Shown: positions 1 to 8,273 of the stretch, one piece after another
Position numbering within the stretch: the stretch's first letter is position 1
Layout of the letters: the number at the start of each line of letters is the position of its first letter
Source of the DNA: Azohydromonas caseinilytica
Lineage (GTDB): Bacteria > Pseudomonadota > Gammaproteobacteria > Burkholderiales > Burkholderiaceae_C
Assembly: GCF_012927045.1 (NCBI RefSeq)
Contig: NZ_JABBFW010000019.1
Location: 37,171-101,170, forward strand
Direction of reading: 5' to 3'
DNA: 64,000 nt
Notes under the pieces: model-generated
What the model saw: only the letters and a program-made list of their open reading frames with translations
Told to the model about the DNA's origin: nothing
The model's database searches: none
Translations under genes and position numbers: made by a program

Positions 1-93
1 GCCTGGCAATTCATGGGCGAGGCCCTGACGCCGCATCGGCTCATCGGTATCGGCGTGATCATGGTGGGCGTCATCATTCTTTCACGCGGCTGA
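1..93 (+). CDS. C-terminal end of a DMT-superfamily (EamA/SMR-like) membrane transporter, truncated by the window edge
   Basis: Thirty codons and a TGA are readable from base 1. The tail has the pattern seen at the end of drug/metabolite transporter proteins: FMGEALTPHRLIGIGVI followed by a hydrophobic helix ending in LSRG. Family members carry small solutes or, in the ArnE/ArnF branch, help flip undecaprenyl-linked sugars. It stops 10 bases before the SDR gene on the same strand, so it is probably in the same operon as the HAD-UbiA and GT-C genes. A lipid-linked sugar flippase subunit would fit that context, but this is inference. Too little is present to separate EamA from SMR. Confidence 0.6.
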   Translation, partial: AWQFMGEALTPHRLIGIGVIMVGVIILSRG

Positions 94-103
94 GGCAGAA
101 AAT

Positions 104-1051
104 ATGCGCATTCTACTCACCGGTGCCAACGGGTTTCTGGGTGGATATTGCGCCGCCCGGTTGCGAGAGGTCGGCCACCAGGTCACGACCACCGATCTCG
201 CCGGCCCCATGGATTTGCGCGGCGACCTGGCGGATGCCCATTTCACCCGCCAATTGCCCGTGGTGGACGCGGTGGTGCACGCGGCGGCCGTTCAATATGT
301 ATCCCCGAATTTGCCGCTGCTCGGCCGCGTGGGCTGGTTCAGGCGCAACAATATCGAGGCGACCCAGCGGCTGGTGGACCGTTACCGTGACGAAGACACC
401 CATTTCGTCAATATCGGCACCAGCATGATGTACGCGCAAAACGGCGCGCCGCAGTACGGCACCGACAGCCTCATGCAGGGTCAGGGCGTCTACAGCCATT
501 CCAAGCTGGCGGCGCAGGGCTTCGTGGAACAGGGCATGGCGCGCTGGGCCACGGTGATCCCTTGCATCATCGGCGGCCCCGGGCGCGAAGGGCTGTTCCG
601 CAATTTCGTGCGCGCCATCGCCCGCGGCCGGCCGGTGCTGGTGCCCGGCCGGGCCGACCATCCCGTGGCCATGGTGCATGTCGAGGACGTGGCACGGCTG
701 GTGGACACCGTGGTGCGGCAACGCGCGCGCGGCTTCTACAACGCCGCCGCGCCCAGGCCGCTGTCCATCAACGACTGGGTGCGGGAGATCCAGCAGGAAA
801 TCAGCGCGCCGCCGGCGCGCATCGTGCACCTGCCCCTGAAGCCGCTGCAGTGGCTGGCGGCGCTGAGCGGCTGGCGCCTGCTGGCGCGCGAGCAGGTGCT
901 GATGCTGACCTGGCCGCATGTGCTCGATATAGACCGCTCCCTGGCCCTGGGCTGGCAGCCCCGCCACGACAACGCCCTCATCGCGCGCCATATCGCGCGC
1001 CACATTTACGGCAGCGAGTTTCAGCCTGTCCGTGCAGGAGCCCGCCATTAA
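104..1051 (+). CDS. NAD-dependent epimerase/dehydratase (extended SDR)
   Basis: A 315-residue Rossmann-fold protein with the N-terminal nucleotide-binding motif GANGFLG (residues 7-13), a conserved Ser in NIGTSMMY (about 107) and the catalytic YxxxK at Tyr130/Lys134. This is the extended SDR layout used by nucleotide-sugar epimerases, reductases and dehydratases. The ATG start has a GAGG sequence about 8 bases upstream. It follows the transporter fragment by 10 bases and precedes the HAD-UbiA gene by 7 bases, so it may act on the sugar made or carried by those proteins. The substrate cannot be read from the sequence. It is longer than DprE2-type SDRs, so I do not call it dprE2. Confidence 0.82.
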   Translation: MRILLTGANGFLGGYCAARLREVGHQVTTTDLAGPMDLRGDLADAHFTRQLPVVDAVVHAAAVQYVSPNLPLLGRVGWFRRNNIEATQRLVDRYRDEDTHFVNIGTSMMYAQNGAPQYGTDSLMQGQGVYSHSKLAAQGFVEQGMARWATVIPCIIGGPGREGLFRNFVRAIARGRPVLVPGRADHPVAMVHVEDVARLVDTVVRQRARGFYNAAAPRPLSINDWVREIQQEISAPPARIVHLPLKPLQWLAALSGWRLLAREQVLMLTWPHVLDIDRSLALGWQPRHDNALIARHIARHIYGSEFQPVRAGARH

Positions 1052-1058
1052 ATCCGCC

Positions 1059-2519
1059 ATGAATACCGCGGAGGCGGCCGCAGCGCCTTCCCTGCCGCTT
1101 TACGTCGATCTCGACGGCACGCTCATCGCCACCGACCTGCTGCATGAATCGGTGTTGCGGCTGGTGCGCAGCGACCCGCTGGCCTTGCTGAACCTGCCGC
1201 GCTGGCTGTTGCAGGGCAAGGCGCAGCTCAAGCATGAGATCGCGCAGCGGGTGGAGCTCGACGTCAGCAGCCTGCCCTACCGCGAAGAGGTGCTTGAGCT
1301 GATTCGCGAGGCGCGCGCCGAAGGCCGGCGCGTGGTATTGGCCACGGCCTCCAACCTGAAATTTGCGCAGGCCGTGGCCCAGCACCTCGGCCTGTTCGAT
1401 GCCGTGCTGGCTTCGGACGGGCACAGCAACATGAGCGGCGCGCGCAAGCTGGCCGCCATTCGTGAAGACGCGCGCGCCCATGGCGATCAATTCGCGTATG
1501 TGGGCGACCAGCCCGTGGATTTGCCCATCTGGCGTGAAACCTCGGAAGCGCTGCTCATCACCCGCTCGGCCGCGCTCGAATCCTCGGCGCGCGCGGTGGC
1601 GCCCGTGACCTGCGTCATCCGCCCGCCGCGTGCCCGGCTGATGGACGTGCTGTACGGGCTGCGGCTGCACCAGTGGCTCAAGAATCTGTTGATCGCCCTG
1701 CCCTTGCTGCCGATCCTGCCGTCGGCCTCGCAATTGGGCACCGCCGCGCTGTTGCACGTGCCGCTGGCCATGCTGGCCTTTTCCCTGATGGCCTCCGCCA
1801 TTTACGTGGTCAACGACCTGCTGGACCTGGAGGCGGACCGGCGCCATGTGCGCAAGCGCCACCGTCCTTTTGCCAGCGGGCTGATTTCCATTCCCAGCGC
1901 TTTGGGCATGAGCGCCGCCCTGTTCATCGGTTCGGTGGGGCTGTCGCTGGGCCTGCTGCCCGGGCGATTCACGCTGTGCCTGCTGGTCTACATGGGATTG
2001 AGCCTGTCCTATTCGCTGCGGCTCAAACGGCGGGCGGTGGTGGACGTGTGCGTGCTGGCCCTGCTCTATACCCTGCGCATCGTCGCCGGCGCGATGGCGC
2101 TGGGCGTGCCGCTGTCGCTGTGGATGTTCAGTTTCTCGGTGTTCCTGTTTCTCAGCCTGGCCTTTGCCAAGCGCTACGTCGAAATCGCCATGACGCTGCC
2201 CACCGATACCGCGGCCTTGCGCTCGCGCGGCTACCTGATCGGTGACCAGACCTTCGTCATCGCCGCCGGCGCCGCCGCGGGGCAGCTGGCCGTGGTGGTG
2301 CTGCTGCTCTACCTGAACGACCCCCTCACCGCCCAGCGTTTCAAGCATCCGCAGTACTTGTGGGCCCTGGGCCCGATCCTGCTGTTCTGGCTGCTGCGCC
2401 TGTGGCTGAAGGCGAACCGGCGCCGCCTGCATGACGACCCGGTGGTGTTCGCGGCGCGGGACTGGGTCAGCCGGGTGTTCGTGCTGGTTGCCATCGGGCT
2501 GATCTGGCTCAGCGCCTGA
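1059..2519 (+). CDS. HAD phosphatase - UbiA prenyltransferase fusion, DPPR-synthase-like
   Basis: A two-domain protein of about 486 residues. The N-terminal 190 residues are a HAD hydrolase: DLDGT (nucleophile Asp17), ATAS motif II, a Lys in SGARKL and GDQPVD as the acidic motif. The C-terminal part is a polytopic UbiA domain with the Mg/pyrophosphate motif NDLLDLEAD (about 252-260) and the downstream VVDVCVLALLYTLRIVAG and AFAKRYVE segments that resemble decaprenyl-phosphate phosphoribosyltransferases. In that family UbiA moves 5-phosphoribose from PRPP to a polyprenyl phosphate, and a phosphatase then removes the 5-phosphate. Both steps may be joined here (inference). A GTG at 1032 would extend the N-terminus and overlap the SDR gene by 20 bases; neither start has a well-placed Shine-Dalgarno. 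Confidence 0.8.
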   Translation: MNTAEAAAAPSLPLYVDLDGTLIATDLLHESVLRLVRSDPLALLNLPRWLLQGKAQLKHEIAQRVELDVSSLPYREEVLELIREARAEGRRVVLATASNLKFAQAVAQHLGLFDAVLASDGHSNMSGARKLAAIREDARAHGDQFAYVGDQPVDLPIWRETSEALLITRSAALESSARAVAPVTCVIRPPRARLMDVLYGLRLHQWLKNLLIALPLLPILPSASQLGTAALLHVPLAMLAFSLMASAIYVVNDLLDLEADRRHVRKRHRPFASGLISIPSALGMSAALFIGSVGLSLGLLPGRFTLCLLVYMGLSLSYSLRLKRRAVVDVCVLALLYTLRIVAGAMALGVPLSLWMFSFSVFLFLSLAFAKRYVEIAMTLPTDTAALRSRGYLIGDQTFVIAAGAAAGQLAVVVLLLYLNDPLTAQRFKHPQYLWALGPILLFWLLRLWLKANRRRLHDDPVVFAARDWVSRVFVLVAIGLIWLSA

Positions 2520-2539
2520 GCTTTGCATTGGCTCCGGGC

Positions 2540-4183
2540 ATGAGCAGCACCTGCGTCACGGAACACCCGCCCCGACACGGCCGGTCGGCAGCGACCCCGG
2601 TCATCGTCCTGGCCCTGCTGCTGTTTCCGGTGCTGTCCGGAGACCACCAGGGGTTCGAAGGCGACGGCTTGGCCATGCTGTTCGGCATGAGCCAGTTCGA
2701 CAGCCTGGGACGCGCCGGCGTGTACCGCTACCACTGGCAGCCGCTGTCCTACGAGCTGCTGTCCGCGCTGTACCCGCTGCTGGACCGGCCCTTTTCCCTG
2801 GCTTATGTCGCCCAGCTTTTCGGCGGCGCGGCCCTGGCGCTGCTGTATCTGCTGCTCACCCGGATCTTCAAGGGCGTGGCCTATGCCCGCGGCCTGGCCC
2901 TGGCACTGACGCTGTGCCTGACCGAACTCTGGGTCACGACGCTGTATTTCAATACCACGGCCCTGGCCCTGCCGTTCATCACCGCGGGGCTGCTGCTGGC
3001 CCACCGGGCCGACAGCTCCCGAAGGCCGGCGTTCACCATGGTGCTGGCCGGCATGGCCACGGGGCTGGGCTGCCTGTTCCGGCTGGATTTCCTGGCCATG
3101 ATCCCTGCCGCCCTCGTGCTGCAGGCCTTCTGGACCAGCCACAACCCGATCCGGCGCGCCCTGCTGCTCATCGCCGGCGGCATTCTGGTCGCCCTGGCTT
3201 TTCTGGCCTGGCAACCGGATTTCATCCAGGAGGCCGCCGCGATCCTGCGGCTTTATGGCCAGGGCGAGCATGACGTCAATCTGCTCTACCGCCTGAAAAT
3301 CATCCTGTTTTCCATGGGGCCGGCACTGGTGGTGCTGCCGCTGCTGTGGTGGGCCTGCCACCAGCCGGGGCCTGGCCTATTGGACAAAAGGCAGACGCGA
3401 CTTTGGATTCTGCTGGGCCTGGCCCTGCTCCCCACACTGGCCCCATTGAAGAATCTCTACTCCGGCAAATACCTGATCCCGTTCTTTCTGTGCCTGGTCG
3501 TCGCGCTGGCCCAGGCGCTGGCGCGGGCCGCTCAAGGCCGGTCACGCTCCCAGCCCCAGGCATTGATGGATTCCACGCTGCGCACGGGCGTCACCTTTTC
3601 ACTGGGCATTTTGGCCGGCCTGCTGTTGTTCGGCATTCCCGCTCCCAGTTCGCTGAAACAGCGCCCATTGACCGCCTGGGCCGAAAGCCCCCTGATCGTC
3701 GGCACCCATGACGGCGCCCGCTCCGCCGGGGCGTACTTGAGTTTCCTGAAGCAGATCGAGAATTTCGAGGTCCCGCAAAACAGCGTGCTTTTCTACAAGC
3801 AGCTGGCCGAATTGGTGAACGGCTGCCAGTCCGATTTGACGGTGGTGATGTCACCCGTGCCCCGTTTCGGGCAGAACGTCTGGAGCTGGGGCTGGCTGCC
3901 GCTGTACCTGACCCAGTCCGACTGGCAATTGCTGGAATACGACGCCGGCAAGGAGGCGCGGCTGCGGCACCCGGTATCGGGCCGCCAGGTCCGCATCCTG
4001 AGCAGCGATCAACGTGCCGCAGTCAAAACCCCCGGCGTGCTGGACCTGGGCTTGATCGGCAACCGGGAGGACTATGCCTTCTGGAGTGCCGGCCTGAGCT
4101 GGCTGCATCATCCAGCCACACAGGCAATTTGCATGCGCCCGGCGTCTGCGTTGCCATCCAGCACAGCAACATCGGCCCGCTGA
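2540..4183 (+). CDS. Polytopic membrane protein, GT-C glycosyltransferase-like
   Basis: About 547 residues with a basic N-terminus, a first membrane helix at about residues 20-34, an acidic first outer loop containing GFEGDG (Glu40, Asp42), and some 9-10 further hydrophobic helices before a soluble C-terminal region of about 150 residues. This is the plan of GT-C enzymes, which use polyprenyl-phosphate sugars on the periplasmic side and carry acidic residues in the first loop. It follows the HAD-UbiA gene by 20 bases, so a role as acceptor transferase for that lipid-linked sugar is plausible but inferred. A TTG at 2528 is an alternative start. I do not recognise a named family. Confidence 0.55.
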   Translation: MSSTCVTEHPPRHGRSAATPVIVLALLLFPVLSGDHQGFEGDGLAMLFGMSQFDSLGRAGVYRYHWQPLSYELLSALYPLLDRPFSLAYVAQLFGGAALALLYLLLTRIFKGVAYARGLALALTLCLTELWVTTLYFNTTALALPFITAGLLLAHRADSSRRPAFTMVLAGMATGLGCLFRLDFLAMIPAALVLQAFWTSHNPIRRALLLIAGGILVALAFLAWQPDFIQEAAAILRLYGQGEHDVNLLYRLKIILFSMGPALVVLPLLWWACHQPGPGLLDKRQTRLWILLGLALLPTLAPLKNLYSGKYLIPFFLCLVVALAQALARAAQGRSRSQPQALMDSTLRTGVTFSLGILAGLLLFGIPAPSSLKQRPLTAWAESPLIVGTHDGARSAGAYLSFLKQIENFEVPQNSVLFYKQLAELVNGCQSDLTVVMSPVPRFGQNVWSWGWLPLYLTQSDWQLLEYDAGKEARLRHPVSGRQVRILSSDQRAAVKTPGVLDLGLIGNREDYAFWSAGLSWLHHPATQAICMRPASALPSSTATSAR

Positions 4184-4217
4184 CCGAAAGCGACGTTGAA
4201 TCAGACCCGGTCGGGTT

Positions 4218-4673
4218 TCAAACCAATTCCGCCGCCGAAATATCTTCCTTGGCGTCCACCACCTTCTTGCCGGCGATCCGGACCACGCGGGCCGGAATGC
4301 CGACCACGGTGGCGTCGTCCGGCACATCCTTGACGACCACCGCATTGGCGCCGATGCGCACCCGGTTGCCGATGCGGATCGCGCCGATGATCTTGGCGCC
4401 GGCGCCAATTTGCACGTCATCGCCGATGACCGCCCCGCCCCCTTTGCCGCCGGCAATGGTGACCTGATGCCGGATCTTGCAGCGCTGGCCCACTTTCACC
4501 CGCTTCCCCATCATGATTCCCTGGCGGTGGCCGAAGGACACACCCGGCCCGATGTCGGCCTGGTAGGGAATGGAGGCATGGAAGAAGAACCGAATCATCA
4601 ATTCGATCAGCTTGGGCAAAACAGGAATCTTTTTCAGGTAAAGGTAGTGCGACAAGTAGTAGAGCTTTTCCAT
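4218..4673 (-). CDS. Serine acetyltransferase-like hexapeptide (left-handed beta-helix) acyltransferase
   Basis: A 151-residue protein with an N-terminal helical stretch and then imperfect hexapeptide repeats (IGPGVSFG, VIGDDVQIG, AKIIGAIRIG, RVRIGANAVVV) ending in the typical VVGIPARVV. This is the CysE/colanic acid acetyltransferase type, which moves acetyl from acetyl-CoA to a hydroxyl. It is the last gene of the minus-strand exopolysaccharide operon and converges on the GT-C gene with a 34-base gap. It most likely O-acetylates a sugar of the polymer or a precursor. The short length, without the full CysE N-terminal domain, argues against a role in cysteine synthesis. Confidence 0.78.
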   Translation of the reverse strand: MEKLYYLSHYLYLKKIPVLPKLIELMIRFFFHASIPYQADIGPGVSFGHRQGIMMGKRVKVGQRCKIRHQVTIAGGKGGGAVIGDDVQIGAGAKIIGAIRIGNRVRIGANAVVVKDVPDDATVVGIPARVVRIAGKKVVDAKEDISAAELV

Positions 4674-4723
4674 AGCGCACTCCTGAATTCACGAAACCTT
4701 GGCATCCATGGCCATATTCTCGG

Positions 4724-5683
4724 TCAGCGCGCAGGCTGCACTTTGAGCGAACCGGCCGGCGCAGCCGACGACGGTGCCTGCCAGCTGCCGGGTACGGCGG
4801 CCTCGCCCACGATGCCGGCCAATTGCCGAATGCTCGGCTCGTAATAAGCCTGCAGCTGGTCGCGCATGGGCGCCGGCATGGCCGGATAACCTTGGCGGGC
4901 CTGGTTGAATTTCTTGTACAACCCCACCAGGCCCCGTTTCAGGCCGGGCCGGGCCCGCAATACGGGCTCCAGCATGTGGTTGAGTTTCAAGGCGTACCGG
5001 TGCAGCCCTTCGAAGCGGCTGGAGAAGGTGACGTTGGCAGCCTGGAAGGTGTAGTCGTCAAAATAGGCGGCGTCGATGCCCAGGAAGACGCACAACTCCT
5101 TCATGAAGGCGCGCTCGTCGCACTGCAGTTCCTCATAAAACATGATGCGAATGCGGGCCGCGGGAAAGCGCTCCAAAAAAGGTTCCAGGTGCGGCGCGTA
5201 GCGGCCGAAATCCAGTACCTGCAGGAACCAGCGGCCAATACCCAGCTTTTCCGCCGGCACGCCCCGATCAAACTGCAGGCAGCGCTCCACATAATCTTCG
5301 AAGCTCAATTCGGCCGGCAATTCGAGCCGGGCCTTGTGGAAATTGAAGGAGGAATAAAGCCGGTCCACCGGGTTGCGCAGGATGAACAGCAGCTTCACCT
5401 CATCCTTCAACAGCGCCTGCATGCGCGGCGCCACGGTGCGGGACTCGCCCAGATAACCCGGCGAGGCCTCCATCACCACGCGCGCCTCGCGCGACTTGCA
5501 GTGCGCGAAGTAGGCGGCATAGGCCTCGGCGCTGCGCCCCGGATCGGCGCCATCGTCCTGGCGGAAGAAATCAGTCTCCTTGACCTTGGAGCCGCACACC
5601 TGGGGATGGGACAGCAGGTAAGTGAAGACCGAGGTGGTGCCCGCCTTCTCGGTACCGCCAATGATGAAGTTGGGCAGTGTCAT
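4724..5683 (-). CDS. Sulfotransferase domain protein (heparan sulfotransferase-like), number 1 of 5
   Basis: 319 residues from an ATG preceded by TGGAGCG. The 5'-phosphosulfate loop of PAPS-dependent sulfotransferases is at residues 9-19 (GGTEKAGTTSV) and the 3'-phosphate motif is FILRNPVDRLYSSF (about 100-113), with Arg103 and Ser111 in the usual places. The layout is that of carbohydrate sulfotransferases of the NDST/heparan type. There is no signal peptide, so action is cytoplasmic, on a lipid-linked repeat unit if the family role holds. It lies 50 bases downstream of a second sulfotransferase in the operon. The C-terminal 25 residues are low-complexity Ala/Ser/Pro. Confidence 0.85.
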   Translation of the reverse strand: MTLPNFIIGGTEKAGTTSVFTYLLSHPQVCGSKVKETDFFRQDDGADPGRSAEAYAAYFAHCKSREARVVMEASPGYLGESRTVAPRMQALLKDEVKLLFILRNPVDRLYSSFNFHKARLELPAELSFEDYVERCLQFDRGVPAEKLGIGRWFLQVLDFGRYAPHLEPFLERFPAARIRIMFYEELQCDERAFMKELCVFLGIDAAYFDDYTFQAANVTFSSRFEGLHRYALKLNHMLEPVLRARPGLKRGLVGLYKKFNQARQGYPAMPAPMRDQLQAYYEPSIRQLAGIVGEAAVPGSWQAPSSAAPAGSLKVQPAR

Positions 5684-5733
5684 GAACGCTCCATGCAAGG
5701 TCCAGCCAGGAGGGGCCGCGCGGCCCGGAAGTC

Positions 5734-6714
5734 TCAATAGCGGTTGACGCGGTCCTGCGCCACCGCTTCCCGGGCGCGCAGCATGAAAGCGCGCACGCCG
5801 GCAGCGCGCTTGGTGTTCACCAGGTGCATGCGCGTCATGCGCGCCCAGTCCATCCACTTCAGGCAGCCGAGCCGCCAGGCCGCCGGGTCGGCATCGCCGC
5901 GCTGTTCCACCCGGTAGCCGGCGTCGTGCAGCATGCGGCCGGCCACGGCTTCGAGCTGCGCCACCGTGCCGCTGTTGAAGTAGGTGCGCCAACGCTCGGA
6001 GTTGCGCACCATCGCGCCGGTGCCGGCCTGGGCCGAGCTCGGGTCGAAGTAGCGCATGCGCGACTTCAGCACCTCGGCCGAGAACGGCAGCTCCAGGAAG
6101 TCGCACAGCTGCCGCATCCAGCGCTCCGGGTCGGCCGTGAGGTCCTCGTACTTCACCTCGGTATAGCGCGCGCCCAGCTGCCGTCCCTGCTCGCGCCCGG
6201 TGGCCACCGCCTTCTTCCAGCGCCAGATGGAGCGCAAGGGCGACAGGCTCCAGCGCCGGTGGAAGGACTGCGCGCAATCGCGGCCGTCGCGCAGCACATG
6301 CACGAAGCGCGCGTCCGGAAAGGCCCGGCCCAGCAGCGCCAGGTGCTGCACGTACATCGGCGTCTTGTCGCCCCAGCGTGCCTTGCCCTCGCGCCGGGCC
6401 ATGTGCAGGTAGACCCGGGCCATGGCCTCGGCGGCATGGCCGGCACCGGCGAGCTCGTCGTCGCCGATGAGCACGGGCTGATCCCCGTTTTCGCGCCAGA
6501 AGGCCTTGCTGCGCCCCAGCTCGTGCGCGAGCGCCTTCAACCCGTCGCCCGCCAGCGCCTGGGGCGTGCCGTACTTGTGCAGCAGGCTGGGCAGCACCCG
6601 GGTTTCACGCGGCAGCATGTACAGGGCGGGATGGTTGCCCAGCGCATCGGCCAGCATGGTCGTGCCCGACCCGTTGACCCCGACCACGAACACCGGACCC
6701 GCTTCGGACTTCAT
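5734..6714 (-). CDS. Sulfotransferase family protein, number 2 of 5
   Basis: 326 residues. PAPS-binding loop GVNGSGTTML at residues 12-21 and 3'-phosphate motif HVLRDGRDCAQSF (about 139-151, Arg142/Ser150), as in the Sulfotransfer_3 group. The ATG overlaps the stop codon of the upstream flippase gene (ATGA, 4 bases), so translation is probably coupled. It should transfer sulfate from PAPS to a hydroxyl, or less often an amine, of a sugar or lipid. The specific acceptor is unknown. An in-frame reading further upstream has no sulfotransferase homology and lies inside the flippase gene. Confidence 0.85.
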   Translation of the reverse strand: MKSEAGPVFVVGVNGSGTTMLADALGNHPALYMLPRETRVLPSLLHKYGTPQALAGDGLKALAHELGRSKAFWRENGDQPVLIGDDELAGAGHAAEAMARVYLHMARREGKARWGDKTPMYVQHLALLGRAFPDARFVHVLRDGRDCAQSFHRRWSLSPLRSIWRWKKAVATGREQGRQLGARYTEVKYEDLTADPERWMRQLCDFLELPFSAEVLKSRMRYFDPSSAQAGTGAMVRNSERWRTYFNSGTVAQLEAVAGRMLHDAGYRVEQRGDADPAAWRLGCLKWMDWARMTRMHLVNTKRAAGVRAFMLRAREAVAQDRVNRY

Positions 6715-8273
6715 GCCACCCCCTTGCGATCGACATACACCAGCGCGCGCAGCCAGGTCGCCAGCCGCCCCTTGAGCAGGCCCGACATGATCGTGAACTC
6801 GCTCTCGCGCAGCGGCTTGCACAGCACCATGGCGCCGGCCGTGAAGAGCCCCAGCATCACCAGGGCCACCCAGGGCCCCAGCAGGGCATGCAAGGCCGCG
6901 GCCAGCAGCACGGCCACCGCCATGGCGACGGTGATGCGGCCCAGCGCGTGCAGGTCATAGGCAAGCCGGATGCCCTGCCGCCGCAGCCACCAGATCGCGA
7001 AGCTGTTCTTGATGCCATGCGTGATCGCGATGCCGGCAGCCACACCGGACATGCCGTAGGGGCTGCCCAGCGCCACGCCCAGCGGCACCAGCAGGAACAG
7101 CAGGCTCTGCGCGCGCAGCTGCTGCGTCAGACCATAGAGTTGCATGCACATCGAGATGGTCTGGCCCTGCGTGGTGGCACCCAGCCCCAGCAGCATCAGC
7201 AGCAGCACCAGGCCCGTGTCGGTGAAGCGGCCGCCGCTGGCATGCGCCAGCAGCGCCTCGCCGCTGACGCCCACCGCCGCCAGCCACACCACCAGCACCA
7301 TCAGGTTGGCCTTCCACAGCAGCTCCAGCACGCCAATGACGGTTTCGTGCTCACCCTGGGCATGGCGCGCGGCCAGCACCGGACGCACGATGCTGCCCAG
7401 CACCTGGGTCGGCATGTAGCGGCCCACCATCAGCAGCAGCTGCTGGATGAAGGCAAACATGCCGGCGGCTTCCAGGCCCAGGAAGCGCGCCACCAGCAGC
7501 CGCAGCGCGCCGATGCTGGCCGTGGCCTGCAGCAGGTTCACGCCGGTCATGTGCCAGGCGAAATTCAGCACCTCGCCGAAGCCGGTCGAGGCCGGCGGGC
7601 CTTCGGGAATCTCGTGCACCTTGCCCCAGAGCGCCCACAGCGCGGCCACGAGAAACGCCATGGCGATGGCCGCATCGAGCAGCAGCAGGTGCGGCAGGCT
7701 CAGCGCATCCCAGCCCATCAGCACGCCCACGCCGACGATGCGCACCAGCGGCATGGCCGCATGCAGCGACTGCGACCATTTCTGCTCCAGCAGCGACTCC
7801 AGCATCTCGCTGACGAAGCGGAAGGCCGGCACGCTGCAGATGACGGCGATGGCGCCGAAGGCCGCGAGGCCGCCGCCGAGGTCGCGCGCCTCCACGCCCA
7901 GGAAGCGCGTCACGGCCGACCAGGCCAGCGCCAGCACCGCCGCCCAGCCCAGCAGCAGCGCCAGGCGCACCACCACCACGCCGCGCACGAACGGCAGCAC
8001 TGCCTGGCGCGAGCCCGCCTGCGCCAGCATGGGCAGGTAGCGGCGGGTGGCTTCGAGCAGGCCGAAGGAGCTCAGCGGCACCATCAGCTCGACCATGCCC
8101 CAGATCGACATGTAGGCGCCGTAGTCGCGCGCGGACAGCACGCGCACCAGCAGCAGCGTCAGCAGCAGGAAGGTCAGGGCCTGGGCGCCGCGGCCGACCA
8201 GGAAGTACAGCAGGGCCCGGCGCACCCGGGCGGCCGAGTAGCGGCCATGGCCGTGATGCTTGGCGCCGCCCAT
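6711..8273 (-). CDS. Polysaccharide flippase (Wzx/MATE-like, MOP superfamily)
   Basis: 520 residues with about 12-14 hydrophobic helices. The start region has LLYFLVGRGAQALTFLLLTLLL and LSARDYGAYMSIWGMVEL, the familiar opening of Wzx-type oligosaccharide flippases (helix, LSxxDYGxY, helix). It would move the undecaprenyl-linked repeat unit across the inner membrane before polymerisation by the Wzy-like protein encoded at 12099-13679. The start ATG shares one base with the stop of the upstream GT4 gene (TGATG). The His-rich beginning (KHHGHGRYS) is unusual. Confidence 0.82.
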   Translation of the reverse strand: MGGAKHHGHGRYSAARVRRALLYFLVGRGAQALTFLLLTLLLVRVLSARDYGAYMSIWGMVELMVPLSSFGLLEATRRYLPMLAQAGSRQAVLPFVRGVVVVRLALLLGWAAVLALAWSAVTRFLGVEARDLGGGLAAFGAIAVICSVPAFRFVSEMLESLLEQKWSQSLHAAMPLVRIVGVGVLMGWDALSLPHLLLLDAAIAMAFLVAALWALWGKVHEIPEGPPASTGFGEVLNFAWHMTGVNLLQATASIGALRLLVARFLGLEAAGMFAFIQQLLLMVGRYMPTQVLGSIVRPVLAARHAQGEHETVIGVLELLWKANLMVLVVWLAAVGVSGEALLAHASGGRFTDTGLVLLLMLLGLGATTQGQTISMCMQLYGLTQQLRAQSLLFLLVPLGVALGSPYGMSGVAAGIAITHGIKNSFAIWWLRRQGIRLAYDLHALGRITVAMAVAVLLAAALHALLGPWVALVMLGLFTAGAMVLCKPLRESEFTIMSGLLKGRLATWLRALVYVDRKGVA

